Assembly: GCA_036435485.1 (NCBI GenBank)
Contig: CM071595.1
Coordinates: 103,966,580 to 104,030,579 of the forward strand
Direction: 5' to 3'
DNA: 64,000 nucleotides
Origin: Saposhnikovia divaricata
Lineage: Eukaryota; Streptophyta; Magnoliopsida; Apiales; Apiaceae
Under the pieces are notes generated by a model that was not told where the DNA came from, did not search any database, and saw only the letters and a program-made list of their open reading frames with translations. Shown here piece after piece: positions 21,448 through 31,990 of the stretch. The position numbers were made by a program, and so were the translations under genes. How positions within the stretch are numbered: position 1 is the first letter of the stretch; each line of letters begins with the position of its first letter.

Positions 21448-22451
21448 CACATCTTAGCCTTGTAAATTGTATGTTTTTTTATTATTGTAACGTAGAATTG
21501 CAAGGGAGAAAAGTGGAGAAGGATTCAACGCTCGTGACAAGCACGGATCTAGATCTACTTCATCTTTTGTAGACCTTGGATTATAGATTTGTTTTCTCAA
21601 CTCTTTATTTTATTAATATTATTGCGTCTTTCTTTCATATCTTGTTTATTATTATGTTTTCATCAAATCCCATGACGATGAACGGTTCAATTATGAGCTA
21701 ATCGTTGTTATGGGATTCTAATGGATTTATCTATGTAGCTTAGTAGTTTGATTGCTTTAAAGATATGTGTGTGGTGAATTCTTGATATCCTCGTGTGGTT
21801 AATCTTAATTCTTTTAGATGCGTAGCTAACATCTAAATTGAATTGTTAATCTCTTACGAAACGAGAGTGGATCTTGAGATTTAGAACTTGCCATGCTAGC
21901 ATAGGATAGGTTGATGTTTTAACATCATGATTTGTGGCGTAAATAGAGATATTATGCTACCCTATGTGATCTAAGTGGATATCTTGTGCTTAAACCTTTC
22001 TGTTTTCAAATTCTATAGAGATATAGGGTCTAAACATATTTGGTGTCTACCCATCTTCTATCTCTTTTATGGATGCATGCGTAGTTTGGTATTAGTATAC
22101 CGAGAGGTAGCTTTTACTTGTTTCGTGTTATCCGATCAGGTATCAAAACCATCACATGCATTGATTAAAGGCATCGACTCTAAGTGAAGTAGATAATGAA
22201 GTTAGGATTCCATGTTTTTATTCTTATAAGTAATTCAGATTAAATTTTTATTAGTTAATTAGTTCTTACTTTGCATCTTAGCTTAATTTAGTTAATTAAA
22301 ATCTCAATTTATTTATTGTCTTAGCAGTGAATTAAAATCATACAGTGTTGAATAGGTGCATTAACTGAAACGAACTTAACCAGATCTCAATGGAACGAAC
22401 TTTAATTGTATTACTTGTGACCACGTATACTTGCGTGATATTGTGCAAACA

Positions 22452-25176
22452 GAAGGCTTCTTTCAAATCCAAGTCAATGTTATCAATTGATCAACCCTTA
22501 CAGCTACTGCACATGGATCTATTTGGACCTGTCAATGTATTGTCGATATCTAACTAGAAGTACTGTCTTGTAATTGTTGATGATTTCTCTAAATACACTT
22601 GGACTTTCTTTCTGCATTCGAAAGATGAGGCAAGTGAAATCATTATCAAACATATCAAGACAGTCAACAACAATCCAACCTTCAAAGTAAGAAGGATTAG
22701 AAGTGACAGTGGAACTGAGTTCAAGAATTTTGTGTTAAGAGAGTTTATGAAGAGGAAGGAATCATTCAAGAACTCCTCAACAAAATGGTGTAGTAGAGAG
22801 GAAAAACAGAACTCTTATTGAAGCTGCAAGGACGATGCTTGAAGAATCAAAGTTGCCAACATATTTCTGGGCTGAAGCGGTTAACACTGCATGTTACACT
22901 CAGAATATCTCTTTGGTCAATCAAGCAAAGGGCATGACACCTTATCAATTGCTCAAAGGCAAGAAGCCAACAATTAACTTTCTGCATGTCTTTGGATGCA
23001 AATGTTTTGTATTGAAAAACCATGGTAAGAGTCTTGGAAAATTTTATTCGAAGGCAGATAAAGCTATTTTTGTTGGATATTCAGCTGGAAAATATTACAG
23101 GGTCTATAACTTAAGACTTAACATTGTTATGGAATCCATACATGTTGTCTTCGATGACAAGAAAATATTGGGTCTAGTAGATGAAGGTTTCCATGAATCA
23201 CTCTCATTCGAGAATGAGACAAATGGTAAAGAAAGCGAAGATGATGATGAAGAAAGGATATCAATTGGTGTGGAGAATAGACCTGGACCATCAGTTGAAA
23301 TGCATAATGGACTATCTGCGGAAGAGCAATTCACACCATCTGTTGAAGATCATCTTGAAGCATCTGTTGAGAATCAGAGAGATATCTGTTGATAACTCTG
23401 TTAAAACTCCACTCAACTCGAGGTCCATACACTCATGGGAAGTTTCTCACCGTCAACACTAAATAAAAAATCAAGACGGTCAATACAAAGAAAATGAAAC
23501 TACTTCATCAAGGTCAAGCTTACCACCACAAAGGAAATGGACTAAGGATCACCCATTTGAACTCATAATTGGTGACTCCAGTGCAAAAGTCCAAATTAGA
23601 AGCGCAACTCGAGAAGAATGCTTATATAGCAGTTTTCTTTCTAAAGAGGAACCTAAGAAGGTTGAAGATGCCCTTCTAGATCCAGACTGGGTTTTAGCAA
23701 TGCAAGAAGAGATAAACCAGTTTGAGAGAAATGAAGTATGGAGACTTGTTCCCAAACCTAAAGACAAATCAGTGATTGACACTTAGTAGGTATTCAAGAA
23801 CAAGATGGACGAGAATGGCATAGTTACAAGAAATAAAGCTAGACTAGTTGCTAAAGGCTACTGTCAAGAAGAAGGAATTGACTTTGAAGAAACCTTTGTA
23901 CGAGTGGCAAGGTTAGAAGCAATCAGAATCTTATTAGCATATGTAACTCATGCCAATTTCAAGGTCTATCAGATGGATGTGAAGACTACATTCCTAAACG
24001 GTATTCTGGAAGAAGAGGTGTATGTTAGTCAACCTCCTGGTTTTGAAGATCCAGATTTTCCTGAATACGTTTATTATCTGCTCAAAGCACTCTGTGGCCT
24101 GAAGCAAGCACCTAGAGCCTGGTATGACACTCTTTCACAATTCCTCATAGAGAATCACTTCATCAGAGGTAATGTTGATAAAAACTCTCTTTTATAGAAA
24201 TGTCAATGGCTCTATGATACTTGTCCAAATTTATGTAGATGGTATAATATTTGGGTCTATAGATGAGAAGCTTTGCAAAAGGTTTGCCAAACTTATGCAA
24301 AGTAAATATGAAATGAGTATGATGGGTGAATTAACATATTTTCTTGGTTTACAAGTTAAACAAGTAAATGAGGGAATTTTTATAAGTCAAACTAAATATG
24401 TGCATGATCTTTTAAAAAGATTTGACTTAGCAGATTGCTCTTCTACAAAAACACCCATGGCCACTGGCACTAAGCTTGAGTTGAATACTAAGGAAAAGAA
24501 GGTGGACATTTCAAGCTATAGAGGCATGGTTGGATCTCTTTTATATTTAACTGCTAGTAGACCTGATATTATGTTTGCTACATGTTTGTGTGCTAGATTC
24601 CAAGTTGATCCTAGGGAATCTCATTTAGTAGCTATTAAAAGGATTTTCAGGTATCTCAAGGGAACACCAAACCTTGGCATTTGGTATCCTAGAGATTCTG
24701 GCTTTGATCTAATAGGCTATTCAGATGCAGATTATGCAGGTTGTAAGATGGATAGAAAAAGTACCACAGGCACCTGTCAGTTCTTAGGAAATAAGCTGGT
24801 TTCATGATTCAGTAAGAAGCAAAATTCCGTTTCTACTTCAACTGCAGAAGCTGAATACATAGCAGCTGGAAGTTGTTGTGCACAGATTCTATGGATGAAA
24901 AATCAACTGCTTGACTATGGAGTTAAGGTTGAGAAGATTCCATTCTTCTGTGACAACACTAGTGCAATTGCAATCTCTGATAACCCATTACAGCATTCAA
25001 GAACCAAGCACATAGACATCAGATACCATTTCATCAGGGAGCATGTGATGGAAGGTACTGTGGAACTACATTTTATTCCAAGTGAGAAACAATTGGTAGA
25101 TATCTTTACTAAAGCTCTAGATGAAGCAACCTTTTCGAGGTTGGTAAGCGAGCTTGGTATGTTAAACTTTTCATAA
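22452..25176 (+). pseudogene. pol: Pol of Sirevirus element 2 (integrase to RNase H), heavily decayed
   Basis: Starts within the integrase at KASFKSKS (the Athila lies just upstream) and continues LLHMDLFGPVNV, RRIRSDSGTEF, PQQNGVVERKNRTL, FGCKCFVLK and NIVMESIHVVFDDKK. RT shows KARLVAKGYCQEEGIDF, MDVKTTFLNG, LKQAPRAWY and QIYVDGIIFGS, where the second Asp of the catalytic YVDD is Gly. RNase H shows GYSDADYAGC, STAEAEYIAAG and FCDNTSAIA, ending VDIFTKAL. Lesions include TAG near 22553, a frameshift near 22745-22775, TGA at 23390-23392, two adjacent TAG codons near 23784-23789, a frame change near 24180 and TGG to TGA near 24806. Related to but clearly distinct from elements 1 and 3. Confidence 0.9.
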
Positions 25177-25613
25177 TCTTTAAATATATGTTCAATTAAT
25201 TGCAGCCAATGAATTTTATTCTCTGGATTTTGTCTGTTTATTTGCTTATTTTCATGATTCGGGTAATATTAGAAGGTTAATATTTAAGATATCGAATGGA
25301 CTAACTATTTATTGATATCATTTAATTGTTTTATTATTTGTCCAGAATAATCGAATGTTATGTATGTTCTATATTTTAGAATTATAGGCTTCAATTGCTT
25401 AGACTCAAGCCGTCAGACTTAAATGATTTTGGAACAAGTTACACGCATAATATTTTACTTTTTATCTTTCCTAAATGATCTGTTAGATTAGTCTAGGACA
25501 CCGTGTAATCTCTTTTGCATGCGTTACTGTGTTTTAAAGAGGTGTGACCTTTGCTTAACCTTTCACCCGTTTAACCCCTAGTTTTTAAGTCGCGTCTCTC
25601 AGACTTCTTGGCT
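25177..25613 (+). other. Post-pol spacer of element 2
   Basis: AT-rich, non-coding, without recognisable motifs; leads into a TATA-box region at 25614. Confidence 0.45.
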
Positions 25614-25622
25614 TATAAATAG
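25614..25622 (+). promoter_or_regulatory. Promoter-like TATA box upstream of a small ORF in element 2
   Basis: GCTTATAAATAGGCAGGG lies 87 bp before the ATG at 25701, followed by a pyrimidine-rich leader (CCCTTCTTCTTTTCCTTTAC) typical of plant 5' UTRs. Confidence 0.5.
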
Positions 25623-25700
25623 GCAGGGATGGGAATCATTTAGACTTACACTCGCATAAATAACCCTTCTTCTTTTCCTTTACTCTCTACACCTTTCAAA

Positions 25701-25901
25701 ATGACAAAGAGCATTCTTAAGGTATCGGTGGAGGAGTTCGAAGCCATGCCCTTCTACGAGAAGGTGATGGCTCTCCAGGAGAAGATTGATGAGCTGCTTG
25801 CGGAGGAGGAGAAGACCATAGCTGCCATGCGTGCAGCTTTGGCAGCTCTCCAAGCACGCAACCGGAGGGACTCAAGCGACGACCCAGCCGCAGCCGCCTA
25901 G
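25701..25901 (+). CDS. Small coiled-coil-like protein of unknown function in element 2
   Basis: A 66-codon intact frame. The N-terminal third begins MTKSILKVSVEEFEAMPFYE; residues about 22-52 are a charged, leucine/alanine-rich amphipathic helix (LQEKIDELLAEEEKT, MRAALAALQARNRR) able to form a short coiled coil; the tail ends DDPAAAA. Codons are GC-richer than the surroundings (GCCGCAGCCGCC at the end). It has its own TATA box and leader, and T-rich 3' DNA with AAATGAAATGAG resembling a plant 3' UTR. Surrounding pol is badly decayed, yet this frame is clean. No homologue is recognised. It may be an accessory gene of the element or chance preservation of a short frame. Confidence 0.45.
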   Translation: MTKSILKVSVEEFEAMPFYEKVMALQEKIDELLAEEEKTIAAMRAALAALQARNRRDSSDDPAAAA

Positions 25902-26348
25902 TTGTTTTAGGTGGGGGGACGTTGTTTAGTTGTTTTTAAGAATGTTTGTTTCTTTTGTTTTTGTTTGTTTCAATGGCCTTTTGACCATTTATGTAAGTTT
26001 TTTTAAATGAAATGAGTGGTTCTTCTATCTATATTGTTTCTTGATGCCTCTTTTATTGCTTAAAATCTACTGTTTGATGCATGTTTTTCTGCATGCTTCT
26101 TTATTCGATTTTTCCTTTTAGATTAATGCTCGATCTAAACTATCAAGAACACTTAGACAAGATAAAATTTGATTTGTGCTTAAAATCTCCTAAGTTGCTT
26201 TAATAATCTAATCCCTGTGGCTTAGTAAGATTAATTCAACTTACGCGTAATTCTGATCTATTAGTGATTAGGCACACATTTCACTGAGTCAACTTTAATC
26301 TAATCAGGGTATTTCGAATTCTTTTGACTCACAATGAATATATCTGTT
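25902..26348 (+). other. Post-pol DNA of element 2 up to the element 3 insertion
   Basis: UTR-like T-rich stretch (to about 26040) and then AT-rich DNA without a gene. Confidence 0.4.
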
Positions 26349-26353
26349 AACTT
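26349..26353. other. Target-site duplication of element 3 (left copy)
   Basis: AACTT before the LTR; the matching copy is at 49784-49788. Confidence 0.85.
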
Positions 26354-26872
26354 TGTTAGGCCGAATACACAATTATAATCAAGATCGTATGAGAGATTAA
26401 CAATAAAATACGCGTTTAAACAATTAAAAACTGTTTCGAATTAATAACTCCTCTCTCAATGATGTAGAATATCACAGAGAGCTGCTTAGGTTACAATGAA
26501 TAATGTTTTTAAAATGATCGATACCCTTCTAGGGTTAACCTAACTGTATTTATAAGATATACAGCTGCTATACAATCGGTAATTGATACTCCTATAAATT
26601 AGCTATACAATTGATATCAATTACGATTGCTGCTCGTCTCATTAGTCAACTCAATCTCTTTGACAGCTATCCAGTCTTCAAAGATATTGCTTCCTTAAAT
26701 AATCTTCAATCACTGTTGACCAGTAGACGCTGCCTCCAGACAGAGTTTAACAAACTCTATCGAGCTTCCATCTGTCAGCGTTTAACTAAACTCTGACTGC
26801 TTCCAGCTAAACTCTGATTTATCACTGTAACACTTAAACACTGATTAATATTCACATCAATTATTTCTAATA
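26354..26872 (-). repeat. 3' LTR of element 3 (519 bp)
   Basis: On minus, TATTAGAAATAATTG...CGGCCTAACA. The first bases are TATTAG where the other LTR has TGTTAG, a mutation of the terminal TG. TATA box on minus at 26547-26554. Confidence 0.9.
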
Positions 26873-26882
26873 ATCTCCCCCA
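26873..26882 (-). other. Polypurine tract, element 3
   Basis: On minus GGGGGAGAT immediately before the 3' LTR, the same tract as in element 1. Confidence 0.85.
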
Positions 26883-27026
26883 ACTTGTTCATTAGCAAAA
26901 ATGCACAAGTTGAACAATAATTGATGATGTCAAAACAAATAAACAAATAAAGTGTTTAATATACAAACAGAGTTTAACTTCTACTTAACAAAATCTACAG
27001 AAAACAAGAAAAATTCTTACCGAGCT

Positions 27027-30000
27027 TTAATCCTTAATCTCCTCAACATCTGGTGTTGTTCTAAGGTAGTCGATAAGTAATCTTCTTTCAGCATTCTCAA
27101 GCTCTGTCTGCATAACCTCCTTGATCTCCTTTAGCTTAGGATCATCTTCACCAGTTTGATAAATAGCAGACCTCAGATCATAAATTTTGTTTCTTCTCAT
27201 TTCATTCCCCAGTCTAATGAACTGTGCTTTTGCTGACTTTGAGTTAAAATCAAGAACTGTTATACCCAGGTCTGTTTTCAGTTTAGCACTACCTTTCTTC
27301 ATCTCAACAATATTCCCATGATAATCTCTGTACTTTGGGACATATTGACTTTTGTATTTCATCCCTCTGACTGCCAAATTATGTAGCATCTTATTTCTTA
27401 GCACATTTGCAGCTTGTTGAGCCCTTCGATTTTTCACTTTGAAGAGATATAGAACATATTCTAATTCCTCCCATAGCTTCAAATCAAGATCATACTCACC
27501 AATTTTGTAAACAGTACCATCTTCCATGAAATACAATAGAAAATCTTTATCCAAACATCTTTGATGAATCAACTGTACTGACTCCAGTCTGTCTAAAGTT
27601 TCTTGAGTGACACCAAGACATGGAACAGCCAGTGATGAAGGATCTCGAGGACCAGTATTCATTCTGACTTCTTTATAAGAGCCCAATCCAGATTTATCTC
27701 GACCTTGCTTTCCTGTTAAAGCTATACCATGCAGAAAATCAGTAGTCGTACCTCCAGTCATCAGAGATGGATCATGAAGAGTTGGTTTTCAAAAAACCAT
27801 TTGCATCTGAGTAGATAAAGGTCTTTGTACAACTTGTGTAGCAACAGAGGTTGTATTCTTCTTCTTTGAATCCTCTCCTTCTTTAGCAATGCCTTTTAGC
27901 TTCAATTTAGCTTCAGCTTCTGTTGGTTTCTTAGATAATTGTGATCTTTGATCAGCACCAACATTTTCTTTAATCACAATGCCTTTAAGAATAGGCCTAG
28001 GAGCTTTTTCTTTCCTTTTAAACTTTCCAGACTTTAAAGCTTTCTGATGTTCTTCTTGAAGATTCTTTTCTTCATCTTTAATATCTTCAATAGTAACTCC
28101 TTCTTGGTTTTCTTCCAGAAATAACTTAGCAGCCAGTTCTTCATCTATCTGTGGATTTTCAGTGAATAATAAACTCCTGGTGTTTGAAGTACCCTGAGCA
28201 TCAGTAATTATTCCAACAGACTTTGACTTAGAAGATTTGCTAAATTTCAGACTTTGATCAGCTCTTAATAATTTCTTCCCTTTATCCTTTGCTCCTACTC
28301 CTCTATCTTTAGTATCTTCATCCTCTTTAGTCCGAGTTTGAGATTGTCTGCATTTAAACTTAGCAACTCTCTCCCCCTTTTTGACATTATCAGGAATCAG
28401 TATAGAAGTTATCAGTTCCAAGGAGTTAGCAATAGAATCAATCTTTCCAGACAAGACATTCTGATTTTGTTCAACTTGACCTAGCCTCTGAAACAGAGTT
28501 TCTTGAGATTTGGAAATGGTCTTAAACTTTGTCTGATTATCCCTCTGCATAGTCATATATCTAGCAACAACATCAGCTCTTAGTTCATTAATAGCTTTTT
28601 GAGAATCATCAAATCTTTCATTCAGAGTTTTGACTTGAACAATGGTTGCTTGCAGACTTGAGAGAATATCAGGATTTTAGATCTTTGTAGCAGATTGATG
28701 AACAAATTTAGCTGCTCTTTCAATAGGAAAAATACAATCTGACTTATACAAATCCCTTGAATTCTTGGCAAAGTGTTCAGCTTCAATGTCATGTTGATCT
28801 GAAGGTTTAGAAAAAGGTGTGTGCTTAGCATCAGTTTGTACTGGTATACTCTGAGAAGAGTTTGACTCTGCACTTCCTTCATCTTCAACATCAACAGTTG
28901 CATCTTCAACTTGATCAGTATGCACTACAACATTCTCTGCAACAATCTCTGCAGTTTCAGCAACAATTTCTGCAGGTGTATCTCTAGCCTCAACAGACTT
29001 TGGAACTTCAACTTGTTCAATCTCTTCACCTTGTTCAAGAACCTGGTGAGCATCAGAGAATAACTCAGTGTGCCACTGTTTCATCAAGTACTACAGTTGG
29101 CTGATCAGCTGCACCAGTTTCTTCAGAGTTTGTAGTAACAGGTGAGAGAGGAACATTAATGTGATCAGAGAATGGTATGAATGTTTCAACAAAATCATCC
29201 ATAGCAGTAAAATCTTCTCTGTTGTCCTCATCCATTTGTACATTGGCAGTTGTATTGGCAGCTTCTTCTGCAGTATATGTCTCAACAGTAGGTATTTTCT
29301 TGGAAATCACCTCTGGAGCTTCAAATTTCATTTCTTCATCAGAATCATCAAGAATCAATCTTCTTCTTTTAACCTGAGGCACCTCTGCTGTCTTTTCTTC
29401 AGTAGAATCCTCTAGAATAGAAGGTGATGGAGGTCTGTTTGCCCTTTCTTTTCTAGCCCTTTTAGTCCTGACAGACTCCTTTTGAATTTGAACAGACTCT
29501 CTTTTAGCTTTAGCTAGTCAATGCTGTGTATTTGCTGCTGTGTGTTTTCTTCTACCTCCATGTTTTGGTTTGGGTTGGGTAATAGATGGTTGTTGTTCAG
29601 GTTGAGGTGAAGGTTGAGGTTGGGTTTGTGTTTCAGTGTTTAGAGTTGGAGTTTCAGTGTGTGTAGGTGGTTGAATGGGTTCAGTGTTTATAGATTGTTG
29701 AGGTTCAGAGTTTGTAGGTTCAGGGTTAGGCTGTGGAGGTTCTTGAGGTTCTTGAGGTTGTGGAGGCTGTGGAGGTTCTTGAGGTTGGTGTAGAAAATTT
29801 TGAATTGCTAGTGGCAACACCAAATCAGGTAATTGCTCCTTGTTAGCATCTTTGTTGGTTAGATCAGAGAATATCCTTTTATTAACCTTAAAGGCTAGAA
29901 TGGTGTCATTCTCAACAATCTCAACACCAAGAACACAGGCAGTGAATAATAACTGACAAAATCTAGAAAAGTAGACAGTAATATTCTCTGACAACCTGTC

Positions 30001-30573
30001 ACCTATATTCATTAAAACAAGTCTACAAAAATCGATATTACTTCCATAGAGAAGAGAATACCCGATTTGAAGACTGTCAGTAGGAATGGCATCCCAGTTG
30101 GTGACTTTCTTGCCAAAAGCTCTTGTGATGCAATCAAAGAAGAAACTCCATTCCTTCCTGAGCCCTGGCCTTTTTACATTACCAAGCTTCTCTAAAGAAC
30201 TAGAAAACCTCAGCTGCTGCAATATCTCTTTCAATTGATTCTCACCAGCAACAGTGTATGAAGTGTGAGTGTCGAAACCCATAGTATCTCTAACAGTTGT
30301 AGGAGTAATTACATACTCTGTCCCCTCATAATTGAAAACAATTGATGGATTCCCATTCTCTCCTCCATCGTCATACACAGAGTTTTGCCAGAAAGTAGCA
30401 ATCTGCGTGGAAGAAAGCGTTTGTGGTTCGACTAGAGCTGTTACAATCTCTGAATCTCCCAAAAAGTTTTGAATCAAGTGAAACGCCTCTGGAACTTTTT
30501 CATTGTTTAATGGGGCTGCATAATTGTTAGGAACAAACAATAATCCTTGGGCAGTAAAAGCTTTAGTGGCCAT
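27027..30573 (-). pseudogene. Third ORF (accessory, post-pol) of element 3, about 1,180 codons, broken
   Basis: Starts MATKAFTAQGLLFVPNN at 30573 and ends TPDVEEIKD at 27027. Residues 1-270 look globular (VRDTMGFDTHTSYTV, WSFFFDCITRAFGKKVTNWD, LQIGYSLLYGSNIDFCRLVL, FSRFCQLLFTACVLGVEIVE). About 275-350 are Pro/Gln/Glu-rich (PQEPPQPPQPQ). A basic then acidic middle follows (KRRRLILDDSDEE), then a helical region, a Lys-rich linker and a conserved C-terminal 240 residues shared with element 1. Lesions: TGA at 29518-29520, frameshift near 29070-29087, TAA at 28677-28679, TGA at 27789-27791. The frame is also open upstream to 30696, adding a hydrophobic stretch (YLLSHLHIF, YLFHSYFLL); I prefer the inner ATG. 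No catalytic motif is recognised. The position matches Sirevirus env-like ORFs, but no clear transmembrane pair is seen. Confidence 0.7.
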
Positions 30574-31990
30574 TAGAATCGATTTGAGAAGAAAATATGA
30601 GTGAAAAAGATATGTAGCAAAGGTGTTTGTGAAAATGTGCAAATGAGATAGCAAGTAACTGTGAGTGGGTTGTGTGCAGAGAAAATAACCGTGCAAGTAA
30701 AAATGATTAGAGTTGTAATGAAAAAGTAAAACCCAATCGTTTTAACATTAATACACTCAACCAATTACTCAATTAATGTGCAAGTGGGACACATTAGTGG
30801 GTGAGTGGGACACGTGGCACATATATAATGGAACAACTATGCACGTTCAGTAACTATAGCAATAATTACTGTTAATTTCTCTCCCATTACCAACACACTT
30901 TACCACTCCAACACTCATTAACAGTTGGCAATAATTTATTTCATTTTTCAAAAACTCTTTTTACCCCAAGTATGGAAATTGTCTGAAATAAATTACCTTA
31001 GAGTATTAGACAAAATTCGTCAGCATTTGTCAATTCTCCAACTGCATTACCATAATCATTTCAAAAAAACTACACAGGTGTGAATATATGTGTGTGTATA
31101 GCAGAGTTTACCAATTCAAATTTTAGAGCATCTAATTTTTCATAAAATCCAAAAAGTAAATCAGTAAACACTGGATGCATAAACTCTCATAGTAAACACT
31201 GAATGTATGATGAATGCTAAACTCTGTAGTAAACGATTTATATACAGTAATATTTAATTAATTTATACCCCCCCTGTCTATATATATATTTTTTGTTTCT
31301 CCAGTAATCAGAGGTTGGAACTAGTCACCAAAAATCATATAATTTTAGCCCTTATCAGTTTGATAAGTTCCTGGGTCTTCCTATTCTTTGACTAGTCACC
31401 AAAAATTAGAGAATTTTAGCCCTTACTATATACCATCAAGTTCCTGGGTCGTCCTAGACACCAACATAATCTCAAAAGAGTTCTAACAGTCTATATACAT
31501 CTGAGTTGAAGGTTGACTAATAACAAAATTTAACTTAACAGTGTATAACTAACAGAGTTTAGAGCTCATCAACATCAGAAGTTATTCATGAGAGGCAATG
31601 CACACAGTATTTACAGACTCAGAGTTTAGGATAAATAAACTAAGAGATGCTATAAATATGAAATAGTATCATGTTGTGTTAATTTTCTGCACAGTCAAAG
31701 ATTTGATCACAAATAACTTAGAAGGATTCATGATTAATTACTGAGAATCATGCTTCATACAAATTTCTTCATTGGTGTTAACATTCAGATAAAAACATTA
31801 TCAGAGTTTCTCAGAATTTATCCAACATGTCAACAGTGTATGACCTACAGAGCATGCTATCAGAGTTTAACAGTTAACGAACAGAGTTTGCATAGCAGAG
31901 TTTAACAACAGAGTTCACATAGCAGTTAACATACCACATAATTATGAGCAACACATTACATAAGTAAAATTTTGAGTCTAACCAATATCT
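30574..31990 (-). promoter_or_regulatory. Pol/ORF3 spacer of element 3 with promoter-like motifs
   Basis: Non-coding. Read on minus it holds the conserved two-copy repeat (31460-31318), then ATTATATATG and a G-box GCCACGTGTC (CACGTG at 30811-30816), then a pyrimidine/adenine-rich leader to the ORF3 start. The motifs are visible; promoter activity is inferred. Confidence 0.4.
31318..31460 (-). repeat. Two-copy tandem repeat in pol/ORF3 spacer, element 3
   Basis: Two copies of AGTCACCAAAAAT...TTTTAGCCCTTA...AAGTTCCTGGGTC on plus, the counterpart of 17083-17228 in element 1. Confidence 0.65.

Larger units (their letters stand above)
20677..22451 (+). mobile_element. Athila-like Ty3/Gypsy element, 3' end plus LTR
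   Basis: TGAGGACAAGCATCGG and GTTTAAGTTTGGGGG directly before a TGTGATAAG LTR start are hallmarks of Athila-clade 3' ends. Only the last 212 bp of the interior and one complete LTR remain. The right border falls in the integrase region of Sirevirus element 2, so the Athila inserted there (the adjacent 5 bp are GAAGG; the left copy is missing). The left part is cut off by element 1. Confidence 0.78.
20889..22451 (+). repeat. Athila-like LTR (1563 bp)
   Basis: TGTGATAAGTGG...TTGTGCAAACA, TG...CA ends and a length typical of Athila. Contains a GC-rich hairpin minisatellite (21203-21313) and a TATAAAAA box at 21440-21447. Frames inside it (for example 21975-22187) are not considered coding. Confidence 0.75.
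22452..26353 (+). mobile_element. Sirevirus element 2, left visible part (continues at 49784)
   Basis: Copia pol from mid-integrase to RNase H followed by post-pol DNA. It is interrupted at 26353 by element 3 and resumes at 49784: the flanking copies of AACTT (26349-26353 and 49784-49788) show that both parts were once contiguous. Its gag, protease and 5' LTR are not in the window; the Athila insertion and later rearrangement removed or displaced them. Confidence 0.85.

Noticed and set aside
21201..21503. Minus-strand 100-codon frame with repeated APGA peptides
   Set aside because: It arises from the GC-rich palindromic minisatellite in the Athila LTR.
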